64,000 bases of DNA, taken from positions 33,652,497 through 33,716,496 of the forward strand of contig NC_080670.1 of NCBI RefSeq assembly GCF_030247195.1, given 5' to 3'. Under the pieces are notes generated by a model, which was given only the letters and a program-made list of their open reading frames with translations, was not told the origin of the DNA and did no database searches. The stretch comes from Topomyia yanbarensis (Eukaryota; Arthropoda; Insecta; Diptera; Culicidae). The translations under genes were made by a program, and so were the position numbers. Within the stretch, counting starts at the first letter, position 1. Each line of letters opens with the position of its first letter. Shown one piece after another: positions 10,995 through 22,409 of this stretch.

Positions 10995-11624
10995 TTATCT
11001 ACTTGATTCAACTTTATCGTTCAGGCTTAGCATGAATGTAAGTAGAGACGGAAGTTGAACGAGAGCAGCAAAAAAATGAGAACAAGCCGATTTCGTTGGT
11101 TTTTGAAGCATTCGTAATACCAGTTGGGCACATAACCAACTTTCTTCTGACAGCTTTATGCTTGTAATAAAGCATCCGTTGTTTCCGTATTTTTTCTTGG
11201 CGCTGAAAGATAGAAAAGGCCGCAAGATTGGAAAATTCACGTAAGGGGTTAAAAGTTTTAAAATTGTTGTGCACTGCTTTTTTCCCCTACATCCCTGACT
11301 GCTTATCGGAGCTTGTGCACAAAGTTTGGAACAGCTATTGGCCTCGATTCCGCACATCCGTTGCATCTGCTTCTGCCAAACCGTCTGGCCCTGCACACCG
11401 TCATCACGAGTAAAAAAAAGTGTTTTGCTAGCTGACTGGTAGCCAAAGCCACGTCCGCACTGAATATTGAGCGTGAATATCAAGAAAAGCAACTTCCAAA
11501 ACTTTCTGCCTTCAACCGTTTTCCGGCAAATCCGAACGGTGGCCTTTGCCCCCAGTACACGAGCTAAAAACTTAAATATAAATTCACTTGACTGTTGTCT
11601 GTAGCCTGTAAACTTATCGCACAT
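10995..11624 (-). CDS. Unrecognised 209-codon ORF, possible secreted-protein exon
   Basis: The only supporting facts are its length, unusual for this AT-rich DNA, and a possible layout. A hydrophobic stretch (FWKLLFLIFTLNIQC, about residues 62-76) resembles a signal-peptide core. A Cys-containing segment follows (CGIEANSCSKLCAQ...GCRGKK, about 110-137), ending in a basic pair. The first ATG is about 60 residues upstream of the hydrophobic stretch, and no later ATG exists. A real product would therefore need an upstream splice acceptor or a different start. A splice donor could exist after the CRGKK region (GGATGTAGGG). I do not recognise the family. It may simply be a chance ORF. Confidence 0.2.
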   Translation of the reverse strand: MCDKFTGYRQQSSEFIFKFLARVLGAKATVRICRKTVEGRKFWKLLFLIFTLNIQCGRGFGYQSASKTLFFTRDDGVQGQTVWQKQMQRMCGIEANSCSKLCAQAPISSQGCRGKKQCTTILKLLTPYVNFPILRPFLSFSAKKKYGNNGCFITSIKLSEESWLCAQLVLRMLQKPTKSACSHFFAALVQLPSLLTFMLSLNDKVESSR

Positions 11625-12795
11625 TGTGTACTACCGAGGAAATAATGCAGCTGTTCGGCAGAATTACCCGCTACATGGAGAAAATAAATCCCACAGACAA
11701 AAGAACTTGTTCCCCTTGGAGGACTGCTGATAAATGGCTAGTCGGAGAAATGGACCAGGCGCTTCGATTCTTTTGGACAAGAAACGGTGCATCCGCAATG
11801 CAGAATATTTGTCTGAAGACGCAAGAATGCAGTTATTTCAGCATCTGGAGAAAACATAAGATTTAAATCGAGATATACTTTGCTGCTGTATTCTGTTAAC
11901 ACTGTTCATTTCGAAGGAAACGCATGGTGTTTAATTAAAATCGACACGATAGTAAATGATGGCAATTCAATACCCGAACGAAATGCCGTGACATCCGAAT
12001 CGAGCCAAAGTAGCAGTACCCTCGTTATCAGATGATGTCAAGGAAATTCCCGAAAGCGATAAGTATCGATGCGTTAATCGAACTTTTTGTGAAGCATCCG
12101 CCGGATGAGTAAACTCGAATCATTGTGCATATTTCGCTATGGACGACTATCATGTCCGTGTTGAAAGCTGTTCGTTGTTGGGTCGAACAAATTCCGGAAT
12201 TGCTGCAGTCTTGTGCTGTCCGACAAATACGAACCGAACTCGTGCTATAGCGAGTTTGTTCGGCCGGGATATTGTAGCATAAATTGAATCGCGCAAGGAC
12301 AAAAAGAGCCCAAGGTACAAGCATAAATAATATTAAATTATACTCTCTTCATCGTTGGTATTATTTGCTAGCACCCTGTGCCATCATCGGTACCGCCGGC
12401 AAGCGTGAGAGGGCTATTTTAGCGCGGGCAATCAGTGTTTCCTGTACGTGCTGCAGATGGGGACCGGTTTTAAGGGATATGTTGCATCGGTACCGGTGGA
12501 TAAGTTATTGATCGTGAATCGGTTCGTTGGTTGGCGATGAAAACCAAACCGTATGAAGCTGTAGCGGAGACAACAAAACTGGATTCCGTTATAATGATAT
12601 ATTTTGATGATGACATAAATTATCCAATTCCTGAAATCGGACTACTTTTAAACATGAGTTCCACCAATTTCAATTTTCTGCTCACTGATGTCAATATCTG
12701 TTTCCGAACTAGGATGCGTTGGTAGGTAGTACATTGACCGATACCATTCAGGTGGAATACAACTGTCAAACTACGTCTCAGTTAAGTTCATACGA
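11625..12795. other. Unassigned intergenic sequence
   Basis: Nothing recognisable was found. Short ORFs are present without domain motifs, and no repeat with ends could be defined. Confidence 0.5.
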
Positions 12796-12927
12796 GAAAT
12801 GAGCCGGAATGCTGGCTGGTTCTAATTCGTATTCCGGCTCCAGTGACACAACCGATTCTAGTTAGAATCGATTGTGTCACTGGAGCCGGAATACTGGCTA
12901 GAGCCAGCCAGAATTCCGGCTCATTTC
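12796..12927. repeat. Long near-perfect hairpin (65-nt arms, 2-nt loop)
   Basis: The left arm 12796-12860 and right arm 12863-12927 are reverse complements with about 8 mismatches. They begin GAAATGAGCCGGAAT and end ATTCCGGCTCATTTC. The inner part CCAGTGACACAACCGATTCTA pairs with a match differing at one base. This is the form of a foldback-type MITE. No flanking duplication was convincing. As RNA it would fold into a long stem. Confidence 0.75.
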
Positions 12928-13783
12928 CGGCTGAATTTTACTGGAGTGTAGTAAACGTGGCCGAGACAATTCGCCTTTTGCCGCCATTGTCATTTCGCGG
13001 AATGGGCTATTTCGTCGAATACTGATGGATAAGTGTGGTAACGACCTAACACCCCCCCCCCCCCACTAGTCCTACTGCGAGTTGGGGAATCTTGAAAGGA
13101 TACGGCGGGGTTTGGGTAGCATTGGGCTCTGGTAAACCTAAAAAAGCCATAATTTGGATATCAACTTCGACGATGTGAGTTTGTGCCGCTTCTGCTAAGA
13201 TCCTATCAAAGACAAAGGATCTCAGCAATAAAATCACCCTAGTCCACCAGGAGTGCCAACCGATACACGAAGATCGACTTCAGTAACATCCTGATTACGG
13301 CATACTGGCCATGGCAAACGTTTACGGGCTGGGCGCGGATCACGAATTGAACGGCGAATTTGGGCTTGTATGCATCCTTTATTTGAATGTTTCGTGTTTC
13401 ATTCGTCAGTAACTGACACCAACTTGCTGTTAGTTAGACGATATAGCAAATTGGTGCCAGCTAGACGCTAAACCCAAACAGCTCACACAATGTGTGTGAA
13501 CCCCTAAAGCAACTGACTGGCACCGAATGATGTCTCAGTTAAGCAAGCGCAGAAGCTCTTAGTCGCTGACGAGTCTAGGGAACCAAACGGTCTTTTGGCA
13601 TGAGAGCCAAATGCCTGTGAATGTGTTTCCCTAATCTTGGCAGGTCTCTAGGTACGTTCAAACCGCGTCACCAATTGGTGGTACTAGGCTCGGATGGACT
13701 ATAACCGATTTAACGCCCATCCGGCTCTGAATAATATTCCCCATGAAGGATAGTGTCTACCCTAGCATGATCTCCCTGTTTGT

Positions 13784-15245
13784 ATGGATAACAATGGGAT
13801 CACAATAGACGGCTACCTACAACGTGTGGAGATAGCGGCTCGGAGTAGGAAAATGGAGAACAACCAAGAAACTCCCACATACAGAGTAGGCGTGGCGAAT
13901 CCATACGCCAGAGGTGATTTGGCGAGGTCACCACCACCAGCTGCAGCTGAAGTTGTTAGGCAAGAACAGGAGGGCGAGAAGCAACAGCAACTGTAACAGC
14001 AACAACTGCCAGTACAGAGCGGGGTGAGTCAAACCCCACAGAAGCCGACAGTAGTGGTAGCGAAGTGCTTGGTGGAGGAGCTCCACGAGTTTGTGGATGT
14101 GAGAAACATCATCAGGGCATTAAGGAAATGGTTCTCGGAGTCCGAAAAGCGCATGTGTCTGCTGTGAAGGAGTAGGAATCGGCAATACTGAGGCCGAGGT
14201 AGCTGAACGTGCATTGACGACGACAAAGGGTACCGTTTTCTTAGCTCCTCCAAAGCAGTTGGCTGGGAGAACGCGCCAGTTTCCATGACTCCGAAGAGGA
14301 CAAAATCCTTGTCAGCAGATGGAAGACTAGGCGGGCCCAAGAAACAGACGCGCAAGGACGCCCTCACTACCAAAGAGAAGAACGCCACTTAACAGAGAGT
14401 AAACTGTAGAACCGTTGCAGCTCGGAAGCAAAGAAAAAAGCAAAAGCGGACGGAGGAGAGAAAACTGGAGCAAAAGAGGAAAGAAAATTATTCGGTTCGC
14501 CAGAGGACGCCAAAGGGAGAAGCTGTGCTCGTCAAAGCCAATGACGCGACGACGTATGCAGCGCTCCTCAAGAAGGTCAGAGAGGATCCGAAGCCGAGGG
14601 ATTTGGGTGAAAACGTGGTGAGAACGAGGTGTACCCAAAAAGGCGAGATGCTCTTCGAGTTGAAGGAGGATCCCCTGATTAACAGCTCGACTATGCGATG
14701 GGTGGACCAAATCGATGGGTGAAGACCGAAGAGGCAGAAGATAAAAGCTTAAGCCCGGAGACGATGATTGTGTGCAAGGGCCTGGATGAGATCACGACGG
14801 TAGACAACTTGCAACGTCTAATGGCCGCGGTTTGTTGCATAACCGTAAACTTTTGCTGGTGCGATTTTTTGATTGCTAGATCAGTTGAATAACTATTGAT
14901 GTACGCTTCTTTTCAACTAATTATATTGTAGAAACTACTAGTTAACAAACGGTGTTGCTGGCAAAGCTGAGAAGTGCACTGGAGCAGCACTGCAACATGG
15001 GCGAGGTGCACATGACGATCCGGTTAAATAACGGGTACGGAGGAACTCAAACAGCGATGATTCGTTTACCGGTAATCGCTGCTGGCAAGGTGTTGGAGGT
15101 AAGCAAAGTTAGAGTTGAATGGTCGAGAAGTCCATCCAGAACCACCCGTCGAGTGAATAAACCACCGGAGAAATGCTACAAGTGTTTGGGCTTTGGACAT
15201 TTAGCAGGAGTTTGCAAAGGCACAGATAGATCTAGGATGTACTGA
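13784..15245 (+). pseudogene. R1-like ORF1 (gag) remnants
   Basis: This is a broken gag-like ORF. It starts with a polar N-terminal segment rich in Gln and Glu (MDNNGITIDGYLQRVEIA). Further on, in other frames, it carries a charged middle and a C-terminal part at 14952-15245 with KPPEKCYKCLGFGHLAGVCKG, the first CCHC knuckle. A stop interrupts the sequence just before the second knuckle (CGEMVIHLARDC). A foreign-looking stretch at about 14832-14950 breaks the frame. ORF1 of R1 elements binds RNA in the retrotransposition RNP. Confidence 0.7.
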
Positions 15246-15384
15246 TAGTGCGGGGAAATGGTCATTCATCTTGCGAGAGACTGTACGCAACGTGCATGCT
15301 TTGTACTCCAGTGGACGAAAACGATCATCAGACGGTTGGTTTCAAATGCCCTGCCTACAAGAGGGCTACTGTAGACCATAGATA

Positions 15385-17400
15385 ATGGAGATAACACAGC
15401 AACTGTCGTGGCAGTCGACGACAGAAACAATGTTGGACGTCAATTTGATTGCAGAGCCCTATCAAGTCACCCTTGATAACGGTAACTGGGTGTCGGATAG
15501 ATCGAAAATGGCTGCGATACAAGTTATGGGCAGATTCTCCATCCATGAAGTGGTTGAAACTAGGGGCAGATCACTTGTGATGCATTTTTAAAAATCAGCG
15601 AAATTAAATGCTTTAAATTCTTTCCATCAAAATATAAATTCGGAATGCATTTTGCGTTGCGTGCAATGTATTTTGCGTTGCGTGTAAGACGTCAAAACCC
15701 TACAAAAATAGCCCTACATTCAACAAAACATCGAACAAAGTGGATCAGCGTAGAACGATTGTTAAGTAATCTTTTCTGCGAGGGAGTGCAAAGTTGATGC
15801 AAAAATGGAAATTAAATGCATTTTTTCAAAGTTGATACAAATTTGTTATACATTCCTAGAGTAATCTGCCCCTAGGGTTGAAAGCTCATACAAAGGCTTC
15901 GTAATCGCCAAAATAAACGGTGTCTTCGTGTGCTGCTGTTACGCTCCATCAAGGTGGACAGTGGAGCAGTTCAGCCTAATTCTGGAGCAGTTAACCGAGC
16001 AGTTGATCGGCCGATAGTATTTGGAGGTGGCTTCAATGTCTGGTCTGTGGAGTGGGGCAGTAGAGTAACCAACACAAGATGGTATATCCTACAGGAAGCT
16101 CTAACAAAGTTAGACGTACGATTGTGTAATGAACGTTCTTTTAGCACATTTCGGAGAGAGTGTCTATTATCGACGTCACATTCTGTAGCCCTTCCCTGAC
16201 GGAGAACATGGATTGGAGAGTATACGAGAAGTATACGCGTAGCGACCACTAGCCCCAGTAACAATTGAGGTTTCATGATAGTTGTATAGCCACTGATAAA
16301 ACTTAGATTGCACTTGTAGCCTGCTATAAAACTTCAAATGTTACTTGGGAGGCGACTGGCTACCGTATCGACTTACGGAGTCCTGTTTCAGCACGGAGAA
16401 GGATGAGCGGCGACCGAAAGTGAAAGACGAAAACCTTCAACAAAGACCTCTTCGTTGAGGCATTTCGGCCGAACGGCGGGACCGAGAACGTGGATGCGGC
16501 TGATCTAACCAGAAGGATTGTGTAATCTTGCGACGCAACAATGCCGCGAAAACTGGAGCCAAGCCAAAGACGGCATACAGCTTACTGGTGGAACGAGACG
16601 CTCAGTACGCTACACGCTCCTAGTCTCAGAGCCAGTGGGCGGGCTCAGAGAGCCAAAAGGAGAGGAGCGCAACGCAGCGTTTTGGGATGCTCAGGCCGCC
16701 CTAAAGCGAGAGCTTAACAAGTCAAATTCCAATAAGTAGCTGTGCCGAGAAGTAGGCGCCAAATCCCCGGAGCGACGCGTACCGAGTCGTAATGGCATTG
16801 AAGATCTCTTCCCGCAGCATGATCCAATTGCCTGACCACCGACACCACACGGCGATGAAAAAGGACTAAGGAGCCAACACGGACGATCGGCAAGTGACTA
16901 ACGTCGAGCTAGTAGAAGCGTCGAAGCGGCTGAAATGAAACAAGCCCTTGGTCCTTATGGAATACCAAACGTGGTACTGAAAGTTGCAATCCTTACATAC
17001 CCGGACAAATTCAGGGTGGTGCTGCAGAAGCTTCTAGATGAAAACAATTTCCCCGAAATGTGGAATGTACAAAAGCTAGTGTTGCTGCCAGAGCTTGGGA
17101 AGCCACCGAACGTTCCGCGTCGTATAGGCCTATTTGTTTGTTGGATATACTCAGAAAACTTCTGAAAAGAATTATTCTTTACAGACTAACGAAATGCCCG
17201 GAGGGCAAGCGCGGGCTGACCAAGATGCAGTTCGGATTCTGCAAAGGAGCATCGACTGTGAATGCAATTCGAGAGTGCGGAGAAGACATCTAAACGGAAG
17301 CGAAGAGCCGAACGAAGGGCAGAACCCAACGCGAGTAACAGCGGGTGTTCCTCAGAGCCCCATTCTCGATTCAACTCTTTAGAACGGAATGTACGATGGG
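15385..17400 (+). pseudogene. R1-like ORF2 remnants (endonuclease and reverse transcriptase)
   Basis: Recognisable blocks in order: the endonuclease N terminus (WQSTTETMLDVNLIAEPYQV, MAAIQVMGRF) to 15560, a MITE at 15563-15872, more endonuclease (FVIAKINGVFVC, GGGFNVWSVEWGSR, LDVRLCNE; about 15880-16260), then RT blocks at 16935-17293 (GPYGIPNVVLK, VLLPELGKPP, RPICLLDILRKLLKRIIL, MQFGFCKGASTVNAI). The catalytic FADD box is not preserved. Frame changes and stops are frequent. In its intact form the protein would nick a specific target and prime reverse transcription. Confidence 0.75.
15563..15872. mobile_element. TA-flanked MITE inside the R1-like endonuclease
   Basis: The ends GGGGCAGATCACT and AGTAATCTGCCCC form a 13-bp terminal inverted repeat with one mismatch. 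A TA duplication lies at 15561-15562 and 15873-15874. Skipping the 310 bp and one TA copy joins the endonuclease reading frame without a shift (HEVVET to RVESSYKGFVIAK). That confirms the boundaries and shows the insertion came after the R1-like copy arrived. TA duplication suggests Tc1/mariner-type mobilisation. Confidence 0.85.
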
Positions 17401-17509
17401 GTCTTGACACTGTGGTTGCTCAGAAAGTAAAAATCATGGGATTCTCTTCGACCTATCACTAACGATGATGGGTGAGACTCTTGACACTATTGGGAGTTGG
17501 TTAGGTTCA

Positions 17510-18000
17510 TCATCGGCGACTAAATCGAATAGTTCACGAACAAGTCGGGTGTTGAATGGCTCATCGAAGAAGTGCTGCTAAATGACACGAGAAGCGAACC
17601 AAAGGGCTTAAAGAAGTCGGTATCGGGAGAACTTTTTTCGCCAGGTAACTCTTCGTCGACGTAAGCTAGATTGGAACTAGACTGAGTAGACCGCGACGAA
17701 ACACCGGACGCCCTGCTCCACCAGAATCGCCGAACTAACCTCTGCAACTGACTTGTAGGCTCGGTTTCGGGAGAATCTCCGTTGGAGTAGGCTAGGTCAA
17801 ACGTCGGAGACTAGGCCGAATAGTTCCCGAACAAGTTTTCTTAATGGTGCACAAGAAGGGAGCCTAAGGGAATTGCGATGCTAAATCGCATCGGATAGGG
17901 AGCTAAAGGGCTCAATAAGTAGCAGTGCTGAATGGCACAAGGGAGCCGAAGGGCTTAGTAAATTAGACAATTTGGAGTTTACCGCCTAGATTGTCCTCGT
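17510..18000 (+). repeat. Internal repeats of the R1-like 3' region
   Basis: Two diverged units about 290 bp apart share ACTAAATCGAATAGTTC / ACTAGGCCGAATAGTTC, then ACGAACAAGT / CCGAACAAGT, then a run toward AATGG(C/T)(T/G)C. After 17880, short repeats of the type GGGAGCTAAAGGGCTC and GGGAGCCGAAGGGCTT follow. Similar GAGCTAAATGGCTCAC words occur at 62.4-62.75 kb next to another R1-like fragment, so I read this as a family-specific 3' UTR. Confidence 0.55.
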
Positions 18001-18060
18001 AGGGGAAGAGCACTAATTTCCCCTGCCATACAGAAATTGCCACGTTGTGTGGATGGCCGA

Positions 18061-20017
18061 AAACTGGTAGTGTGTCGAGGAAACGTGATGTAACTTTACT
18101 GACGGAACTAACTACTGAGTAGTTGAATTAGAATGTGTGCTCCTCCCCGAAGTAACGACGTAAGATAGTACCGGAGAGGAAACAGGTTCCGGGCAAGAGT
18201 AGTGTAGTTTATGAGAAACGCAAAAAGTATTGTCATTGTAATTTTTCTTGTGTTTTTGCGCAAAACTTGAAAGAAAACCAATAAAATTTGGCATTTTCAT
18301 ACGTTATTCTCTCTTGAAGCGATGACTAATTTTGTGTGAAAATATTCTAATTCAAACAGATTTTATTAACACTCTCCATCTTCGGTACCTACTTTTTCCG
18401 AACCACTTATACCGGTAAACGATTACAGGCAGTATGTAAACCCTATCTCCAAGCGATACCATTTCACCAATCTCGCTCTGGTGCACGATGACATTCCATG
18501 TTGCAACCTTGCGCTACTCAGTCCGTATGTACCCCAAACCATAACGTTCCATCAGCTCCGGATCACACCCAGCCTGGGACCTGTGAAAATAAATTTCACG
18601 CGACAAAAATATATTACAAGGATTAAAATCATATTTCATCTGACCCTCGCGCATCGTTCACCCGGATAGCATTTTTTTCCGCCTCCCAGTGCGTTTTGGC
18701 ACTTTCCCCTGTCAACAATTTTGTGAAGTCATTACTTTTGCAATTTTGCACCGTACCTTCCGCCAGGCTCCAGCACGTCGTTTTCGTAAATAAAATATAT
18801 CCCATAATTTAAAAATGCTAAAATGAGAATTCTATCCGGTCTCAGTCCGCACGCAGAGTCTATAGACATCCTCAGTCTGAGTACGTCGGGTTGTGCAGTT
18901 TAATAGTGGGACGGTTGGCGAGTGCAATAACTCTGAATAGTTTGTCGTATTAGCTAGCATTTTTCAGCGTTTTGTTCATTCGTTGGCGAGTCCTTATGCA
19001 TTTTAATTTCCATTCGCAAATATTAACAAATGTATAGCTGCTCAGTGTACAGTATGAAGCATCTACTTGATACTAGTGGACCAAGAGTAATATAGCAAAA
19101 GGTTTATGCAAAGCAATTGCTTGGGACGAGAGCTTTTTATTAAATCGAATCTTCCAAAACATTGAAAAAAGGGATGAACACCCTTTTGGCGTCACGGTCG
19201 AGTCAATTGATTCTTCATCGTTCCACCTATGGCTTCAATCAACTTGGCCACTCGAACTAATTACACAGTGCCTTCCTTCATCAGCACATGGCCCTGTGCG
19301 CTATAGGATGCTCTACTACGAGTGCCTCAGTGGGAATTGTAAACATTTCGGCCATCGTGATCGCGCAATGTTAGTATTACATACACACAACTCCTGGATG
19401 ATTTTACTGGATTACCATCGTGGTCCCAGGGAAGAGCGAAAAGTGGTGCAAAAAATCTAGCTGATTCCGTGCATTTATTGCCTAGCTGCTAGCGAAGTGG
19501 TCACTTGACAACGGGCGCTTCACAAATACCAAGTCGAAACTCAGCCAGGGCAGGCACTGTAGCTACACTGACTGTCTCGCTATGCAAACAGAAGCTTCAG
19601 GATTTACCCAACTATGTTTATCTGGCATTTTTCCAGCACCAGCAGGTCCAGTCAGAGGTCTCCCGGTGCAGCAGCCAGCTCGAGTATAGATTAAGTTGTC
19701 AGTGTGCCAAAGAAAAGTGTTAATTTCCGAACATCGTTTTGGCGTGGATGAAAATTTACACTTATAAAAATCGTCGATGAGTATTCTAGTTTTAGGAAAT
19801 CGTCTAAAAATGATCTGAACTGCAAAAATCCACTTAATTTATCGAGTGGGATTTCGCTTTTCTTCTATACTGCCCATAACTATTATTTTAATCAGTTAAA
19901 CGAAAGAAGGCTCAATGCTGACAAAAATTTGTTTCCAGGGAAAACAAAATTTATTAAAGCAATCAACTGAATATATAGTTGGGATAATACTGCTAAAAAT
20001 ATAAACGCGTTTTACCT
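18061..20017. other. Unassigned intergenic sequence
   Basis: I found no coding, RNA or repeat feature I can defend here. GC content varies and short ORFs lack domain motifs. Confidence 0.45.
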
Positions 20018-20986
20018 TTTTGCCTTTCTCATATAGAAAGGTTATGCAATCACTCTGAAAAACGTCAACCTAATCCCGGCCCAGAGGGCCGAGTGTCATA
20101 TCCCATTCGACCCAGTTCGTCGAGATCGGAAAAAGTCTGTATGTGTGTATGTATGTGTGTGTGTATGTGTGTGTATGTATGTGCGTATGTGTCAAATAAT
20201 GTCACTCATTTTTCTCAGAGATGGCTGGACCGATTTGCCCAAACTTAGTCTCAAATGAAAGGTGCAACCTTCCCATCGGCTGCTATTGAATTTTGGATCG
20301 ATCGGAATTCTGGTTCCGGAATTACGGGTTTCAGAGTGCGGCCACACAGAAATTTCTCATATAAACTATAGGAAAAATTAAAAAATAGAATTTTTATTTT
20401 TGATGCTAACTGTGTTCAAGGTGCATGAAACGTCGAGATTTGATGCAAACTGGAAAAAAAAATTGACGACGGTTCACAAATTTTTTTTTCGACTCGCATA
20501 AGGTTTCTGGATTTTACCAAGGGCGTAGTTGTTGGTTTACGGAGAGGGGTTACACCCCCCTCTACTGTTCACTCCCCTCCTTTAAAAATCTCTTTAAATC
20601 ACCCCTCAGACCACCACCCCATCCAGCCCTCATACCCCTCCCTTTCAACCCCATCATCTTTAATCCACCACTGTATCACAAAGCATACCAATTTAAGGTG
20701 GGGAGTTGTTCGTTCATGGGACTTTCGCCCTCCTCAAATACCCACCCCCGCATGACAAAATGAGTTAGCAAGCAGATAACATTGATCTAATGCTGATTAG
20801 GCTAATGGAGTATGATATTTTTTTGTTTCAAGTGTTTCACCGTCGTAATGTAGCTCATCAAGTTCGTGGCTGGCATGCCATTGTATATAAGTGCAAAGTG
20901 TACTAAGAATGTAATGGACATTTCCACAATTATGTTGAACATAAAAAGCCTCCGTGCCATAGTTTAGAGAAATGAGAAAGGCACAA
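20018..20986. mobile_element. Aedes-type short repeat with CCTTTCTCAT ends and a TG-rich microsatellite
   Basis: The left end TTTTGCCTTTCTCAT (20018-20032) and right end ATGAGAAAGGCACAA (20972-20986) are inverted repeats with one mismatch. Inside are the sequence ATATAGAAAGGTTATGC, a (GT/GTAT)n microsatellite at about 20139-20193, and a C-rich stretch near 20545-20640. The CCTTTCTCATATAGAAAGG motif is, from general knowledge, very common in Aedes genomes. No long ORF is present, so it would be non-autonomous. True ends could lie slightly further out (TTTTACC... and ...GGTGGATTAAAAC). Confidence 0.65.
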
Positions 20987-21239
20987 TTGCACCGCAAGGT
21001 GGATTAAAACAGGTTTTTTTCCTTATAATTAGATTGTGCGACAAAACCTAACTTGACATCTTGGAAGAGGGCTTCAACTGACCAAAATTAGCATTAAGTA
21101 AGTTATTAAACGAAGAATAAAATTCCAATTTTATTACAAAAACCGATAGAGCTCAACTTTCTAAATATAATAATATATAAGTTCAGCCGTTAAAACATCA
21201 AAATAATTTTTAATTGTTTTCTGTCCTAGTTTGACACTA

Positions 21240-21502
21240 TCGGCACTGAGAACTGACATACAAGTAAAGTTTTTAACTTGTGTAGGAAATAAAACTGTCG
21301 CTTTGAAATGGCAACAGCAAGTAGCAACTTGCCACTGGTCGGCGCTTCGTTCGCCCAGCAATCGCTATACGGGACTTGTGTGCAAACTTGGATACAATGG
21401 TGATTCATGCGATGGTGATTTTCAACGTATTTTCATTTAAATGTTTAAACAGATTTTTCGGGAAAGTTTGTTCTAGCTTATATGTCTGTTCTCTGTGCTA
21501 TC
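21240..21502 (+). repeat. Dispersed ~270-bp repeat, copy 1
   Basis: This matches 27168-27460 in the same orientation. Shared phrases include ATAAAACTGTCGCTTTGAAATG, CGCCCAGCAATCGCTATACG, GATACAATGGTGA, TTTTCAACGTATTT and AAGTTTGTTCTAGCTTATATG with scattered differences. Ends and class are unknown; there is no ORF. Confidence 0.65.
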
Positions 21503-22409
21503 GGTCTTCTTTGACAGTGAATTTAGCCACATGGGTTAACATTTTTGACAGTTCATTGGAAGGTGTGGTCGTAATAATTCAATTTCATAAAACATTTTTA
21601 TTTTTAACGTATGGCTTAATGACCCAATAGATAATACGCATAATCGTATCATACTTGAATCGCTGAAATTTGTGATATATTCTGGTGGCCGCATATTTTT
21701 AGATTCACGAACTGCCTGAATTATTTTATTTTTGAATGAGAGAACATTCATTAACAACTATTTCACATCTAAATTCTTTCTGCGAGTTTTTTTCCATACT
21801 CATTATTATTGAACTTTAATTAAACAAGTCGAAGTAAATTTATCGGAAAATATTGGTTCAACGTTTTGTCATGGAACTATAAATTTCGATATATTTTAAA
21901 GCTGATTCCTAGGTCGTGGTCGGGCTGAACGCATGAAACCTAGCTAAAGTGGTAGTTTACCAAATACGAGTGGAGTTGTACGAGTAGTAAACCTATCTAC
22001 AAACCTATCTATCGATCTCGTTTCCGATTGGTTGTTTTGACAATCGCAAGCGTTCAAAAAGTTTCAAAAGTGTCACAATTGCTCTAAATAGCACTACTTT
22101 TTGATACATATTGAATTAAAGTTCTACATTCAGTTTGTAGTTCTGTCGAATCCACAAGCGCATTTGTAAGGGTTTGGAGTCGTTCTGAGAACTTTAGTGG
22201 AGATGTTGAAGTATCTCTAATGACACGTAAACCATACCCTATCACAGACAAACATCCTAAAGCTAATGATGTGACATCAAGAACAAGTCAGAAAACATTG
22301 ATGGACGCCATTCGATACCAGTTTGATCGCACCGACCTGCGGGAAGTGTCGTGTAAACGTTCGAATACGAATTGCCAATAGCTTAAATGTAATAAAATAT
22401 ACATAACTG
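21503..22409. other. Unassigned intergenic sequence
   Basis: Nothing recognisable except a single CTTAATGACCCAATAG word at about 21612, which resembles the terminal repeat of the element at 56012-56521. Confidence 0.45.

Larger units (their letters stand above)
13051..18060 (+). mobile_element. Decayed R1-clade non-LTR retrotransposon
   Basis: Order along the plus strand: a C-rich tract (13051-13065), a 5' UTR-like stretch, ORF1 remnants with a CCHC knuckle (13784-15245), ORF2 remnants with endonuclease and RT blocks (15385-17400), then a 3' stretch with internal repeats (17510-18000). R1-type features include CYKCLGFGHLAGVC in ORF1, VFGGGFNVWSVEWGSR in the endonuclease and VLLPELGKPP in the RT. 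Many frameshifts and stops make it inactive. The 5' and 3' limits are estimates, and I found no target duplication. Confidence 0.75.

Noticed and set aside
14832..14950. Small MITE inside the R1-like ORF1 (GTTTGTT...AACAAAC)
   Set aside because: The terminal repeat is only 7 bp and no target duplication could be confirmed, although the stretch does break the frame.
20139..20193. TG-rich repeat as a functional element
   Set aside because: A simple microsatellite inside a common short repeat.
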